A stretch of DNA of 64,000 bases, taken from positions 1-64,000 of the forward strand of contig JAUMFO010000001.1 in assembly GCA_032119795.1 (NCBI GenBank). Reading direction: 5' to 3'. Numbering within the stretch: position 1 is the first letter of the stretch; every line of letters begins with the position of its first letter. Positions 34,895 through 43,065 of the stretch are shown here, piece by piece. A program made the position numbers and the translations under genes. This DNA is from JAGIBJ01 sp032119795 (GTDB taxonomy: Bacteria; Actinomycetota; Thermoleophilia; Solirubrobacterales; Solirubrobacteraceae). The notes under the pieces are model-generated. The model saw only the letters and a list, made by a program, of their open reading frames with translations. It searched no databases and was not told the origin of the DNA.

Positions 34895-36193
34895 ATGACC
34901 GACCCGTTCGCCGACGACGCGTCCCTCGCCGAACTGCAGCGGCTCATCGCAGCCGATGGCATCGTGAGCCACTTTCAGCCGATCGTCGACCTCGACGGCG
35001 GCGAGGTCGTCGCCTTTGAGGCGCTTGCTCGTGGACCGGTCGGGTCTCCGCTGGCGATGCCCGGCGACCTCTTCGGCACCGCCGAGCGCCACGGCCTCAC
35101 GGTCGAACTAGACTGGGCATGCCGGGCCGCCGCACTTCGCGGTGCGCTGGAACAGGGCGTCACCAGACCGACGACCGTCTTCGTGAACATCGAGCCGGTC
35201 GCCGCCGCGGCGCGCATCCCGGAGCAGTACGCCGACATCGTCAAAGCCTCCACCGAGGAGCTGCGCGTGGTGTTCGAGTTCACCGAACGCGCACTCGCCG
35301 AGCGCCCCGGAGAGGTCCTCGCTGCCGTCAAGCACCTGCGCTCCCTCGGAGCCGGTATTGCGCTGGACGACGTCGGCGTCGACCCCCGCTCGCTCGCGCT
35401 CATGCCCTTCCTACGGCCAGACGTGATCAAGCTCGACATGAGCGTCGTCCAAGGCACAATGTCGCCTGCCAAAGCCCGCACCATGCACGCCGTCAACGCC
35501 TACGCCGAAGAGTCCGGCGCGGTGATACTCGCCGAGGGCATCGAGACGAAGGACCACCTCGACCGCGCCCTCGCACTCGGCAGCCGGTACGGCCAGGGTT
35601 GGCTCTTCGGGCGACCATCTCCCACTCCCGCCGCAGCACGCCTCGGCTCACTGCCGCGGCACATGGCAGCCAAAGCCGCACCGATTGCCGGCCGCACGCC
35701 ATTCGACCGCGTCCAAGACGCCGGCGCCCCGCAGCGCCGGGCCACCAAGCGGCTGCTCCTAGCACTCTCGCTTGAGCTCGAGGTCCAGGCCGAGTCGCTT
35801 GGCCCCGAGGCAGTCGTCCTCTCCAACCTGCAGCAAGTCGAGCACTTCACGCCGCTGACACGCGCCCGCTACCGCCGGCTCGCCTCCCGTGCCGCGTTCG
35901 TCGGAATGCTCGGCACCGGCATCGGCGCGGCCCCCGAGCATGGCGTGCGTGGCGGAGACCTCGACCCGGCAGATCCGCTCGTCGACGAGTGGTCGGTGGT
36001 CGTCATCAGCCCGCACTTTGCCGCGGCGATGGTCGCACGGGACGTCGGCGACTCCCGTGCGCACGACATGACCCGCCGGTTTGACTACAGCCTCACCTAC
36101 GACCGAGCGCTCGTCGTCCAAGCGGCCCGGCTGATGATGGCCCGCATGGAGCCACCTACGCCCGATCCGCGATCGGTCCTTCGCCTCGCCTGA
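34895..36193 (+). CDS. EAL-domain phosphodiesterase with C-terminal DICT domain
   Basis: 432 residues. The N-terminal EAL domain appears catalytically complete: FEALARG (EAL Glu), VFVNIEP (Asn), FEFTER (Glu), ALDDVG (Asp pair), IKLDMSVV (Lys) and LAEGIET (Glu). It should hydrolyse cyclic-di-GMP to pGpG. From about residue 270 a DICT-type sensory domain follows (HFTPLTRARYRRLASRAAF ... DEWSVVVISPHFAAAM ... FDYSLTYDR), a module associated with c-di-GMP and light-linked signalling proteins. It is soluble. A GTG at 34874 is an alternative start. Confidence 0.92.
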   Translation: MTDPFADDASLAELQRLIAADGIVSHFQPIVDLDGGEVVAFEALARGPVGSPLAMPGDLFGTAERHGLTVELDWACRAAALRGALEQGVTRPTTVFVNIEPVAAAARIPEQYADIVKASTEELRVVFEFTERALAERPGEVLAAVKHLRSLGAGIALDDVGVDPRSLALMPFLRPDVIKLDMSVVQGTMSPAKARTMHAVNAYAEESGAVILAEGIETKDHLDRALALGSRYGQGWLFGRPSPTPAAARLGSLPRHMAAKAAPIAGRTPFDRVQDAGAPQRRATKRLLLALSLELEVQAESLGPEAVVLSNLQQVEHFTPLTRARYRRLASRAAFVGMLGTGIGAAPEHGVRGGDLDPADPLVDEWSVVVISPHFAAAMVARDVGDSRAHDMTRRFDYSLTYDRALVVQAARLMMARMEPPTPDPRSVLRLA

Positions 36194-36227
36194 CGGCCCT
36201 CGCCGCAGGCCGGCGCTCGGCCGTCAG
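36190..36227. terminator. Inverted repeat spanning both stops of convergent genes
   Basis: CTGACGGCC at 36190-36198 and GGCCGTCAG at 36219-36227 are exact inverted repeats. The TGA of the EAL gene lies in the left arm and the TGA (minus strand) of the M24 peptidase lies in the right arm. It is probably a bidirectional terminator. Confidence 0.55.
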
Positions 36228-37318
36228 CCGACGACGACGGCTTCGCGCGGCAGGCTCGTCAGAATCCTCGGTCCGTCGGCCGTAACGGCGACGAGCTCCT
36301 CGACGCGCACGCCGAACTCGCCCGGCAGGTAGATGCCCGGCTCGACCGTCACGATGTGGCCGACCGCAAGATCGGCAACGGACCGCGGAGACAGCGTCGG
36401 GCTCTCGTGGACCTCCAGGCCCACGCCGTGCCCGAGGCCGTGGCCGAAGAAGTCGCCATAGCCGGCGTCGGCAATCAGGGCGCGCGAGAGCGCGTCGACC
36501 TCTTTGCCGCCCACGCCCGGTTTGATGGCCGCCAACGCGACGTCCTGGGCGCGGCGCACGATCTCGTGGACCTCGCGGCGCTTCTCGTCGACCTCGCCGG
36601 TGGCCACGGTGCGCGTGCAGTCCGAGCAGTAGCCATCGAGTTGCGCGCCCCAGTCGATCACGACGAGCTCGTTGGCCGGGATCGGCACGTCACGCGGATC
36701 GGCGTGCGGCAACGCGCCGTGCGCGCCCGCGGCAATGATCGGATCGAACGAGATCGCCTCCGCCCCACGCTGGCGCATCGCAATCTCGAGATCCAGGGCG
36801 ACCTGGCGCTCGGTGCGGCCGACGATCCCACGCTGCACGATCACCTCGTCGAAGGCCTCATCGGCCAGTGCCTGTGCAGCCGCGATCGCCTCGATCTCGC
36901 CGGTGTTCTTCACCGCACGCAACGGATCAACGAGCCGCGTCCCTGGGACCCGCTCGATGTCGTCGCGCAGGATCCCGGCGAGCTTCGCGTCATCGGCGAG
37001 TGTCGTGCGATCTTTGGCGAGCAGTACCTGTGTGGCGTCGGCCTCGTTCGCCAGTTCGCCGGCGCGGCCCACGAGATCCGGCACGATCTCGAGCTCAAGC
37101 CCGTCGACGACGAGCGACTCCGCGAGCGAGCGGTAGCGGAAGTCCGTGATCAGCCAGGCGGCCTCAGCAGTGACGGCCACCAGTGCGTTGCTGGCCTTCA
37201 GGCCCGTCAGCCACCGCACGTCGACAAGATCACCGATGATCGCCAGCGCGCCGTTGGGAATCGACGCCCGCAGCGCCGCCAGGCGCTCGGCCGTCGGGTG
37301 ATCGGTCGCCGAAGTCAT
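36224..37318 (-). CDS. pepP: M24-family metallopeptidase (Xaa-Pro aminopeptidase/dipeptidase)
   Basis: 364 residues. The N-terminal creatinase-like domain (about 1-125) precedes a pita-bread catalytic domain with the dinuclear metal ligands in order: Asp in VVIDWGAQLDG, Asp in CSDCTRTV, His in GHGLGHGVGLEVHE, Glu in VTVEPGIY and Glu in VRVEELV. It cleaves Xaa-Pro bonds. It ends the aro operon and is coupled to aroQ by an ATGA overlap; the product could equally be called PepQ. Confidence 0.95.
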   Translation of the reverse strand: MTSATDHPTAERLAALRASIPNGALAIIGDLVDVRWLTGLKASNALVAVTAEAAWLITDFRYRSLAESLVVDGLELEIVPDLVGRAGELANEADATQVLLAKDRTTLADDAKLAGILRDDIERVPGTRLVDPLRAVKNTGEIEAIAAAQALADEAFDEVIVQRGIVGRTERQVALDLEIAMRQRGAEAISFDPIIAAGAHGALPHADPRDVPIPANELVVIDWGAQLDGYCSDCTRTVATGEVDEKRREVHEIVRRAQDVALAAIKPGVGGKEVDALSRALIADAGYGDFFGHGLGHGVGLEVHESPTLSPRSVADLAVGHIVTVEPGIYLPGEFGVRVEELVAVTADGPRILTSLPREAVVVG

Positions 37319-37791
37319 CGAGCGCCTTCAGCGGCCGAAGGGTCGGTCGCGCCTGCCGCATGCGCGCCGAGGAGCTCCAGGGCCTCGCGGTAGCCCTCCG
37401 GGCCCTTCCCCGAGATCGTGCCGATGCAGAGCTCCGAGATCACCGAGTGCTGGCGCCAGGCCTCGCGGGCCTTCACATCGCTGAGGTGCACCTCAACGGC
37501 CGGCAGCTGCGTGAGCTCGAGCGCGTCGTGGATCGCCCAGGCGTAATGGGTCCAGGCGCCCGGGTTAAGGATCAGCGCGTCGCCGAGTTCGGTGGCCTTG
37601 TGGAGCAGCTCCACGTACTCGCCTTCGAAGTTCGTCTGCTCGAAGGTCACGCGGTGGCCAAGGTCAGCGGCATAGCCGCTGATCGTGCCCTCCAGCTCGT
37701 TCAGCGACCCAGACCCGTAATGCCCTGGGTCACGGCGACCCAGCTGGTCCAGGTTCACCCCGTGCAGCACGATCACGCGCAGTCCACTCAT
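37315..37791 (-). CDS. aroQ: Type II 3-dehydroquinate dehydratase
   Basis: 158 residues, the dodecameric type II enzyme of the shikimate pathway. It shows HGVNLDQLGRRDPGHYG with the catalytic Tyr, NPGAWTHYAWAIHDAL, and EVHLSDVKAREAWRQHS. The usual NGPNLN opening is altered to HGVNLD. ATGA overlaps join it to the aroK-aroB fusion upstream and to the M24 peptidase downstream. Confidence 0.96.
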   Translation of the reverse strand: MSGLRVIVLHGVNLDQLGRRDPGHYGSGSLNELEGTISGYAADLGHRVTFEQTNFEGEYVELLHKATELGDALILNPGAWTHYAWAIHDALELTQLPAVEVHLSDVKAREAWRQHSVISELCIGTISGKGPEGYREALELLGAHAAGATDPSAAEGAR

Positions 37792-39284
37792 CGCAGCTCC
37801 TCAACGGCGGCGCGCACTTCGGCGTCGCCGATCTCTTGCCCCCACCGTAGTGAGCCGGGAGCGTCGACTACGACGTACGGCACGTTCGCACCGATTCGCT
37901 TCTTGTCTGACCTGGTCGCGGCCACGACGGCGTCGACGTCGATCGACGGGTCCATCGTGACGGGCAGACCCTGGGCCTGCAGCAGCTCGCGGACGTCAGC
38001 CCGCAGCGCGTCCTGCCCGCTGAGGCGCAGAATCGCCAGCAGGCCCAGGCCGACGGCCTCGCCGTGGCGGTAACGCTCGTAGTGCGTGACCGTCTCGATG
38101 GCGTGGCCGACCGTGTGGCCGAGATTGAGCATCTGGCGCGGACCGCCATCCTTCTCGTCGCGGGCGACGACGTCGAGCTTGACTCGCGCGCAGCCCAGCA
38201 CGACATCCGGCTCATCGACGGCGCCGCCGCGGATCTGCTCCCAGAGGGTGCCGCCGGCGATGATGCCGGTCTTCACCACCTCGGCATAGCCGGCGGCGCG
38301 CTCGGCGGCCGGAAGCGTCTTGAGCATCGACGGGAGCACGTGCACACCCTCGGGCTGGTGGTAGGCGCCGACGTAGTTCTTGGCCGCCGGCAGGTCGACG
38401 CCCGTCTTCCCGCCCATCGCCGAGTCGATCTGAGCGACGAGGGTGGTCGGGACCTGCACGACGGGGATGCCACGCTGGTAGCTCGACGCGACGAAGCCCG
38501 CCACGTCGCCGACGACGCCGCCGCCGACGGCGATGATCCGGTGCCCGCGCGTAGCCCCCATCTCCGCCAGCTGCGTCCAGAGCTGCTCGGCCGTGGCGAG
38601 CGTCTTGTGGGCCTCGCCGGGCTCCATCACGAGCTTGCGGGCCTTCTCCAGCCGCGCGCCGTGGAGCTCGGCGACATGACGATCGGTGATCACGATGTCG
38701 CGGTCGTCGGTCACGGGCCACACCCGCGCACCGAACCAGACCGGGTAGACCGCCTCGCCGGCGCGGCCGAAGGCCAAGCGACGCCCGCCGCCAGCCTCCA
38801 GCAGCCGGGCAGCAACGCGAGACATGAAGCTGCGGCCGCCCTGCGGCAGGAACACGTCGGCGGCAGCCTCGTAGACGGGCTGGCGCGCGTTGTAGAGACG
38901 GCTGAAGCCGTCCTTGTCTTGCGCGAGCGGGCGCTCCGAACGCTTGGCGCGGCGCCACGCCGACGCCTCGTCGATCTCCAGCCAGCAGACGGTGTGGGCC
39001 GTCAGTGCCTGGCGGACGCGCTCGCTCCCCAGCGCCCCGCCGCCGAGCGCAACGGGCATGCCGACTTCGGCGCGATCCAAAACCTCGAGGATCGTGCGCT
39101 CCTCCAGCTCGCGGAAGGCCGGCTCGCCGTCGGCGGCGAAGATCTCAGGAATCGTGCGCCCAGCGCGCAGCTCGATCTCCGCGTCGATATCGACCAGGGG
39201 CTTGCCAAGCGCGTCAGACGCCGCCCGTGCGGCGGTCGATTTGCCGGCTCCCATGAAGCCGACGAAGACGAGGGCTCCAGGCAC
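37788..39284 (-). CDS. aroKB: Fused shikimate kinase / 3-dehydroquinate synthase
   Basis: 498 residues carrying two shikimate-pathway enzymes in one chain. Residues 1-~165 are shikimate kinase, with Walker A GFMGAGKS, VDIDAEIE, and ALGGGAL. Residues ~175-498 are 3-dehydroquinate synthase, with GGGVVGDVAGFVAS, PTTLVAQIDSAMGGKTGVD, metal-binding Glu in AAGYAEVVKTGII, and His residues in LNLGHTVGHAIE and HGEAVGLG. No internal stop or frameshift is seen. The start is GTG, nine bases after aroC. The two activities are not consecutive steps (dehydroquinate synthase is step 2, shikimate kinase step 5). Confidence 0.95.
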   Translation of the reverse strand: MPGALVFVGFMGAGKSTAARAASDALGKPLVDIDAEIELRAGRTIPEIFAADGEPAFRELEERTILEVLDRAEVGMPVALGGGALGSERVRQALTAHTVCWLEIDEASAWRRAKRSERPLAQDKDGFSRLYNARQPVYEAAADVFLPQGGRSFMSRVAARLLEAGGGRRLAFGRAGEAVYPVWFGARVWPVTDDRDIVITDRHVAELHGARLEKARKLVMEPGEAHKTLATAEQLWTQLAEMGATRGHRIIAVGGGVVGDVAGFVASSYQRGIPVVQVPTTLVAQIDSAMGGKTGVDLPAAKNYVGAYHQPEGVHVLPSMLKTLPAAERAAGYAEVVKTGIIAGGTLWEQIRGGAVDEPDVVLGCARVKLDVVARDEKDGGPRQMLNLGHTVGHAIETVTHYERYRHGEAVGLGLLAILRLSGQDALRADVRELLQAQGLPVTMDPSIDVDAVVAATRSDKKRIGANVPYVVVDAPGSLRWGQEIGDAEVRAAVEELR

Positions 39285-39293
39285 GGCTCTGCC

Positions 39294-40481
39294 TCAGGCG
39301 CCGGTGGCGGCGGTCTGCCAGCCGATGCGCTCGCGGTAACGCTCCAGCGCCTCGACGACGTCGTCGATGTGGTCGCCGCCGAACTTCTGGCGGTAGGCGT
39401 CGGCGAGGATCAACGCCACCATCGCCTCGCCGACTACGCCGGCGGCCGGGACGACGCATGAGTCGGTGCGCTCGCGCAGCGCCTGCGCCGGCTCACCGGT
39501 GTCGAGATCGATCGAGCGCAGCGGCTTCGTGAGCGTCGGGATCGGCTTCACGGCGGCGCGCAGCACGAGCGGCTGGCCAGTCGTCATGCCGCCCTCCAGG
39601 CCACCGGAGTGGTTGGTGACGCGGTGGATGCCCTCTTCAACGCTGTTGAAAATCTCGTCATGCGACTGCGAGCCGGGAGTGCCGGCAAGCTCGAAGCCGT
39701 CGCCGAACTCCACGCCCTTGTGGGCCTGGATCGAGCAGATCGCGGCGGCGAGGCGGCCGCTGAGGCGCTGATCCCACGCGGTGTGCGAGCCCAGGCCGGG
39801 CACCAGGCCGAACACCTGGATCTCGTAGACGCCACCGATCGACTCGTTGGCCTTGCGCTGGAGCGTGATGTGGCGAACCATCTCGCGGCTCGCGTCGGCA
39901 TCCAGGCAGCGAACCGGATCCTCGTCGACGCCTTCAAAATCTTCGACGGCGAGCGGCGCCGTCAGCGGCGGAGCTACGACGGGACCGATCTGCACGACGC
40001 GCGAGCGGACCTCGACGCCAAGTGCCGCGAGGAACGCGCGCGCCACGGCCCCGCCGGCGACGCGGGCGGCCGTCTCACGGGCCGACGCGCGTTCAAGGAT
40101 GTTGCGCACGTCGTCGGCCTTGTACTTCCACACGCCGACAAGGTCGGCGTGACCGGGACGCGGCATCTTGACCGGCTCGGGCTCCTGATCGACCGGCCAC
40201 GGGTTCATCCGCGATTCCCAGTTGGCGTAGTCCCGGTTGGGGACCGTGATCGAGATCGGGCCGCCGAGCGTCTTGCCGAAGCGCACGCCGGAGGTGATCT
40301 CGACGTGGTCGCGCTCGATCTTCATCCGGCCGCCGCGGCCGTGGCCGCTCTGGCGGCGGACCATGTCGGAGTCCATGACCTCTTGGTCGAGGGCCAGACC
40401 AGCTGGCATCCCCTCGACAACGGCCGTCAGGCCAGGGCCGTGGGACTCTCCGGCAGTGACGAATCGCAGGGCGTGAAGCAC
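39294..40481 (-). CDS. aroC: Chorismate synthase
   Basis: 395 residues, an FMN-dependent enzyme that makes chorismate from EPSP. Signatures include RFVTAGESHGP at the N-terminus, RRQSGHGRGGRMKIE, and the later RASARETAARVAGG. It is the first gene of the aro operon, preceded by a strong terminator that isolates it from the pilus operon. Confidence 0.98.
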   Translation of the reverse strand: MLHALRFVTAGESHGPGLTAVVEGMPAGLALDQEVMDSDMVRRQSGHGRGGRMKIERDHVEITSGVRFGKTLGGPISITVPNRDYANWESRMNPWPVDQEPEPVKMPRPGHADLVGVWKYKADDVRNILERASARETAARVAGGAVARAFLAALGVEVRSRVVQIGPVVAPPLTAPLAVEDFEGVDEDPVRCLDADASREMVRHITLQRKANESIGGVYEIQVFGLVPGLGSHTAWDQRLSGRLAAAICSIQAHKGVEFGDGFELAGTPGSQSHDEIFNSVEEGIHRVTNHSGGLEGGMTTGQPLVLRAAVKPIPTLTKPLRSIDLDTGEPAQALRERTDSCVVPAAGVVGEAMVALILADAYRQKFGGDHIDDVVEALERYRERIGWQTAATGA

Positions 40482-40491
40482 GGCAAGCAGT

Positions 40492-40515
40492 CTACGGGGA
40501 CGAGCGTCCCCGTAG
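40492..40515 (-). terminator. Strong stem-loop between the pilus and aro operons
   Basis: CTACGGGGACG-AG-CGTCCCCGTAG, a perfect 11-bp inverted repeat with a 2-base loop, between the stop of the PilP-position gene (40530) and the start of aroC (40481). No U-tract. Confidence 0.8.
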
Positions 40516-40529
40516 CTGCGCGCCAGTTT

Positions 40530-41483
40530 CTAGCTGCGGATCTTGACCTTCTGCTTGGCCAGCGACTTGACGACTTCGTCGTCGCCGAGGACCGACTTCA
40601 GTGCCTTGGCGCCGGCCTTGCGGAGCAGGCTGGCCCGTCGCAGTGACGCCTGGGTACCCGAGTCCGGGTCGCTCTCCGTGGCGTCGACGTCGGAGGCCGA
40701 GGTGTCGGTACTCGCCGCGGTCGTGTCGACCGGCACCCGCTTGGTCTCGATCTCCAGGATGGTGATCGTGACCTTCTTGTCTGGCGTGGCGACGTAGACG
40801 AATTCCGCGGTCTCGGCCACGCCGAGCGTCAGCGTGCGGCAATCCTGCGGCGTCGGCGCACATTCGCCGTCGCCGTCGACGGTCACGTCGGCTGAGACGA
40901 GGAAGCTCGCTGCACCGCTCGCGGTCTTCCCGACGTACACCAGGAACGGATCTTCGGGATCGACCAGCGGGCTGAGCGTCCGAATGTCGACCAGCTGCTC
41001 GGGCTCGGCACCTGCGGTGCCATCCGTGACGAGGATCGAGAGGAGGTCGTCCTGCTCGGTCTTGACCTCGGGGTCCTTGGTGGTCGGCGGAGTCTCACCG
41101 CTGCCGGAGTCGCCGCTGCCGTCATCGCCGGTGCCGCCGGAGGAGGTGCCGTCGCCGCCGATGACGTCGTCAGCTGCGCTGCCGAGGCTGTCCGCCGTCT
41201 TCTTGAGGCTGCCGCTCTTGGCTCGAGACGCGAAGGGATCGAGCTGTTCGTCGTTGACGCGCGCCGGCCGAGCGAACCCGGTCGTGGAGGCACGCGTCAG
41301 CGTGAGCTGCGGGCCTTCCGCGGCGACATCGCCCTCGGGCTGCATCACCGTCGCGCCGGTCGGCTCGCCAGGCTTGGCGAGCGTCATCGGCACCGAGACG
41401 AGCAGCGCAATCAAGATCAGCGCGCCGATGCCCGCGATCTTGTTTTCGCGCAGGTCGGTGAGAATGTCCTTGAAGATCTTCAT
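40530..41483 (-). CDS. Membrane protein in the PilP position of the pilMNO cluster
   Basis: 317 residues. One N-terminal membrane helix (about 17-36) is followed by an extracytoplasmic part with a Gly/Ser/Asp linker (about 105-125), a beta-rich domain (about 140-240) and a basic C-terminus. By order (pilM-pilN-pilO-this gene) it is the counterpart of PilP, but it has no lipobox and little visible similarity to PilP. It is joined to pilO by an ATGA overlap. It is probably part of the pilus alignment complex. Confidence 0.8.
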   Translation of the reverse strand: MKIFKDILTDLRENKIAGIGALILIALLVSVPMTLAKPGEPTGATVMQPEGDVAAEGPQLTLTRASTTGFARPARVNDEQLDPFASRAKSGSLKKTADSLGSAADDVIGGDGTSSGGTGDDGSGDSGSGETPPTTKDPEVKTEQDDLLSILVTDGTAGAEPEQLVDIRTLSPLVDPEDPFLVYVGKTASGAASFLVSADVTVDGDGECAPTPQDCRTLTLGVAETAEFVYVATPDKKVTITILEIETKRVPVDTTAASTDTSASDVDATESDPDSGTQASLRRASLLRKAGAKALKSVLGDDEVVKSLAKQKVKIRS

Positions 41484-42310
41484 CGGAGGCCTCCGACAGC
41501 CGCGGCTCCGGTCGACGTGGACGGGGGCGTTGCGCCGGCGGCCGGCGTTGCGCCTGCCGCGGCTGCGCCACTCCCGGAGACCGACGGGGCGGTCACCGGC
41601 GGGGCGTAGTACACCGAGGCCGACAGCGCGGCGTTGAGCGTGGGTGATTTCTTCTTCGACACCACTGGGTCACCGTTCGCATCGACGGCGGCCTCTTCGC
41701 CCACCGGCTGGTAGCTAAACCCGTCGACGATGATCAGACGACCCTTCGCGGTGGTCTGCTTGGCAGACATCACGGCAAACCGCTGCACAGCGCGCAGGTA
41801 GCGCTCAAGGTGGAAGTACTCACCGCTGAGCTTGATCGCGATCGGCGTGCGGGCGAGCCCACCGGCGACCTCCACCGAACCGGGCGTGTAGAGCGGCGCA
41901 ACCGTGTCGGTCGAGCGGGTGCCCTTCGGCGTCGTGTCGGTCGTGGTCGTCGCAGGCGCCGAGGAGCTCGAGGCCGCGCCTGAGGCATCGATGGAGTACG
42001 AGGTGAACTCGACCTTCTCGCGCTTGGCGAGCAGCTCAAGCTGTGTCAACAGGGTCGGAATGTCGTCGCTTTCAGGAACGACGCGCCCGAGCTTGATGAT
42101 CGTGGTGCGGTCGCGGCGGAAGGCGTCGCGCGCTTCCCGTCCGGCCGTCAGCCGAGCCTTGGCGGCCTCGAGTGCCGCAGTCGCGGTCCCGAGCTGAGTC
42201 TCAGCCTCGCTCGCAGCTTTGCGCTGCGGCGTGAGGACGAGGAACCAGAATCCGCCGACCAGCACCAGGGCCAGCACGGCGAGCACCATCATGCGATCGC
42301 GCTTGGTCAT
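41480..42310 (-). CDS. pilO: Type IV pilus assembly protein PilO
   Basis: 276 residues. The short cytoplasmic start is MTKRDRMM, with one membrane helix at about 8-26, a coiled coil at about 30-75, and then a ferredoxin-like PilO domain including LTQLELLAKREKVEF and LSGEYFHLERYLRAVQRF. The C-terminal 40 residues are low-complexity Ala/Gly/Pro. It partners PilN in the inner-membrane platform. ATGA overlaps join it to pilN and to the next gene. Confidence 0.88.
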   Translation of the reverse strand: MTKRDRMMVLAVLALVLVGGFWFLVLTPQRKAASEAETQLGTATAALEAAKARLTAGREARDAFRRDRTTIIKLGRVVPESDDIPTLLTQLELLAKREKVEFTSYSIDASGAASSSSAPATTTTDTTPKGTRSTDTVAPLYTPGSVEVAGGLARTPIAIKLSGEYFHLERYLRAVQRFAVMSAKQTTAKGRLIIVDGFSYQPVGEEAAVDANGDPVVSKKKSPTLNAALSASVYYAPPVTAPSVSGSGAAAAGATPAAGATPPSTSTGAAAVGGLR

Positions 42311-43065
42311 TGGGATGCTCCCGAGGACGTGGCCGGAGTGGTGGCAGCCGGAGTGGTGCCGGTAACGGAGCTGGCCGTCGTGGCGCCCGCCGCGGTCGAC
42401 GGTGCGACCGAGCCAGCGGCGACGGCTTTGCCCGCCACCATGAAGACGACCATGGAGAACTGGAACGGTTTGCCAGCCACGGTGCATGAACCCGCACCGC
42501 TGCCGCCGCCTTCGCCCTGCTCGGACGACGTCAGCGTGACGTTGGTGACGCGCCGCATGGCTTGCAGCTGGTTGATCAGGTTGGCGACGGTGGATTGCGA
42601 CTTGGAACAACCGCTCAGCGAGATCGCCGGCGAGTTGATCGCGCCGCGCAGTGAGTTCACTGCGCCGCCGCCGCCAGAGCCGGAGGTCGCCGTCACTGAG
42701 GCCGAAAGGCCCGTGATCTGCGTGTCTGCAGGGATCAGGCGGGCGAGATCACGAAGCGATCCAGCCCAGTCGAACCGCGCGTCGGCGAGGCCGCGAACGG
42801 TCGAGATCCGCTGCGAGGCTTGGCCGGCGGCTTCCTCAAAGGAGGAGAAGTCGGCGGCAGCGGCGCTGTAGGCCTGCGTCGATTGCTCGACGACGGCGAG
42901 TTCTTGCGTGGCCTGCGCTTCGGTGCGCTTGGCGATCGCGAGCACGCTGAGTGCCACGAGCAGCAGCGCCATGACGCCCAGGACGCCGTAGGCGGCACCG
43001 CCGGACTTCCCGCCGTTGACGCGCCCCGGGCGGGAGTCCGCTGGGACCAGGTTGACGGCTCTCAT
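42307..43065 (-). CDS. pilN: Type IV pilus assembly protein PilN
   Basis: 252 residues. The N-terminal cytoplasmic motif VNLVPADSR corresponds to the PilN sequence (INLLP) that docks into PilM. A membrane helix follows at about 27-45, then a coiled coil, and a fimbrial-assembly domain whose cysteines (SLSGCSKS, GSCTVAG) may form a disulfide outside the membrane. The C-terminus is Thr/Ala-rich. It is coupled by ATGA overlaps to pilM and pilO. Confidence 0.88.
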   Translation of the reverse strand: MRAVNLVPADSRPGRVNGGKSGGAAYGVLGVMALLLVALSVLAIAKRTEAQATQELAVVEQSTQAYSAAAADFSSFEEAAGQASQRISTVRGLADARFDWAGSLRDLARLIPADTQITGLSASVTATSGSGGGGAVNSLRGAINSPAISLSGCSKSQSTVANLINQLQAMRRVTNVTLTSSEQGEGGGSGAGSCTVAGKPFQFSMVVFMVAGKAVAAGSVAPSTAAGATTASSVTGTTPAATTPATSSGASQ

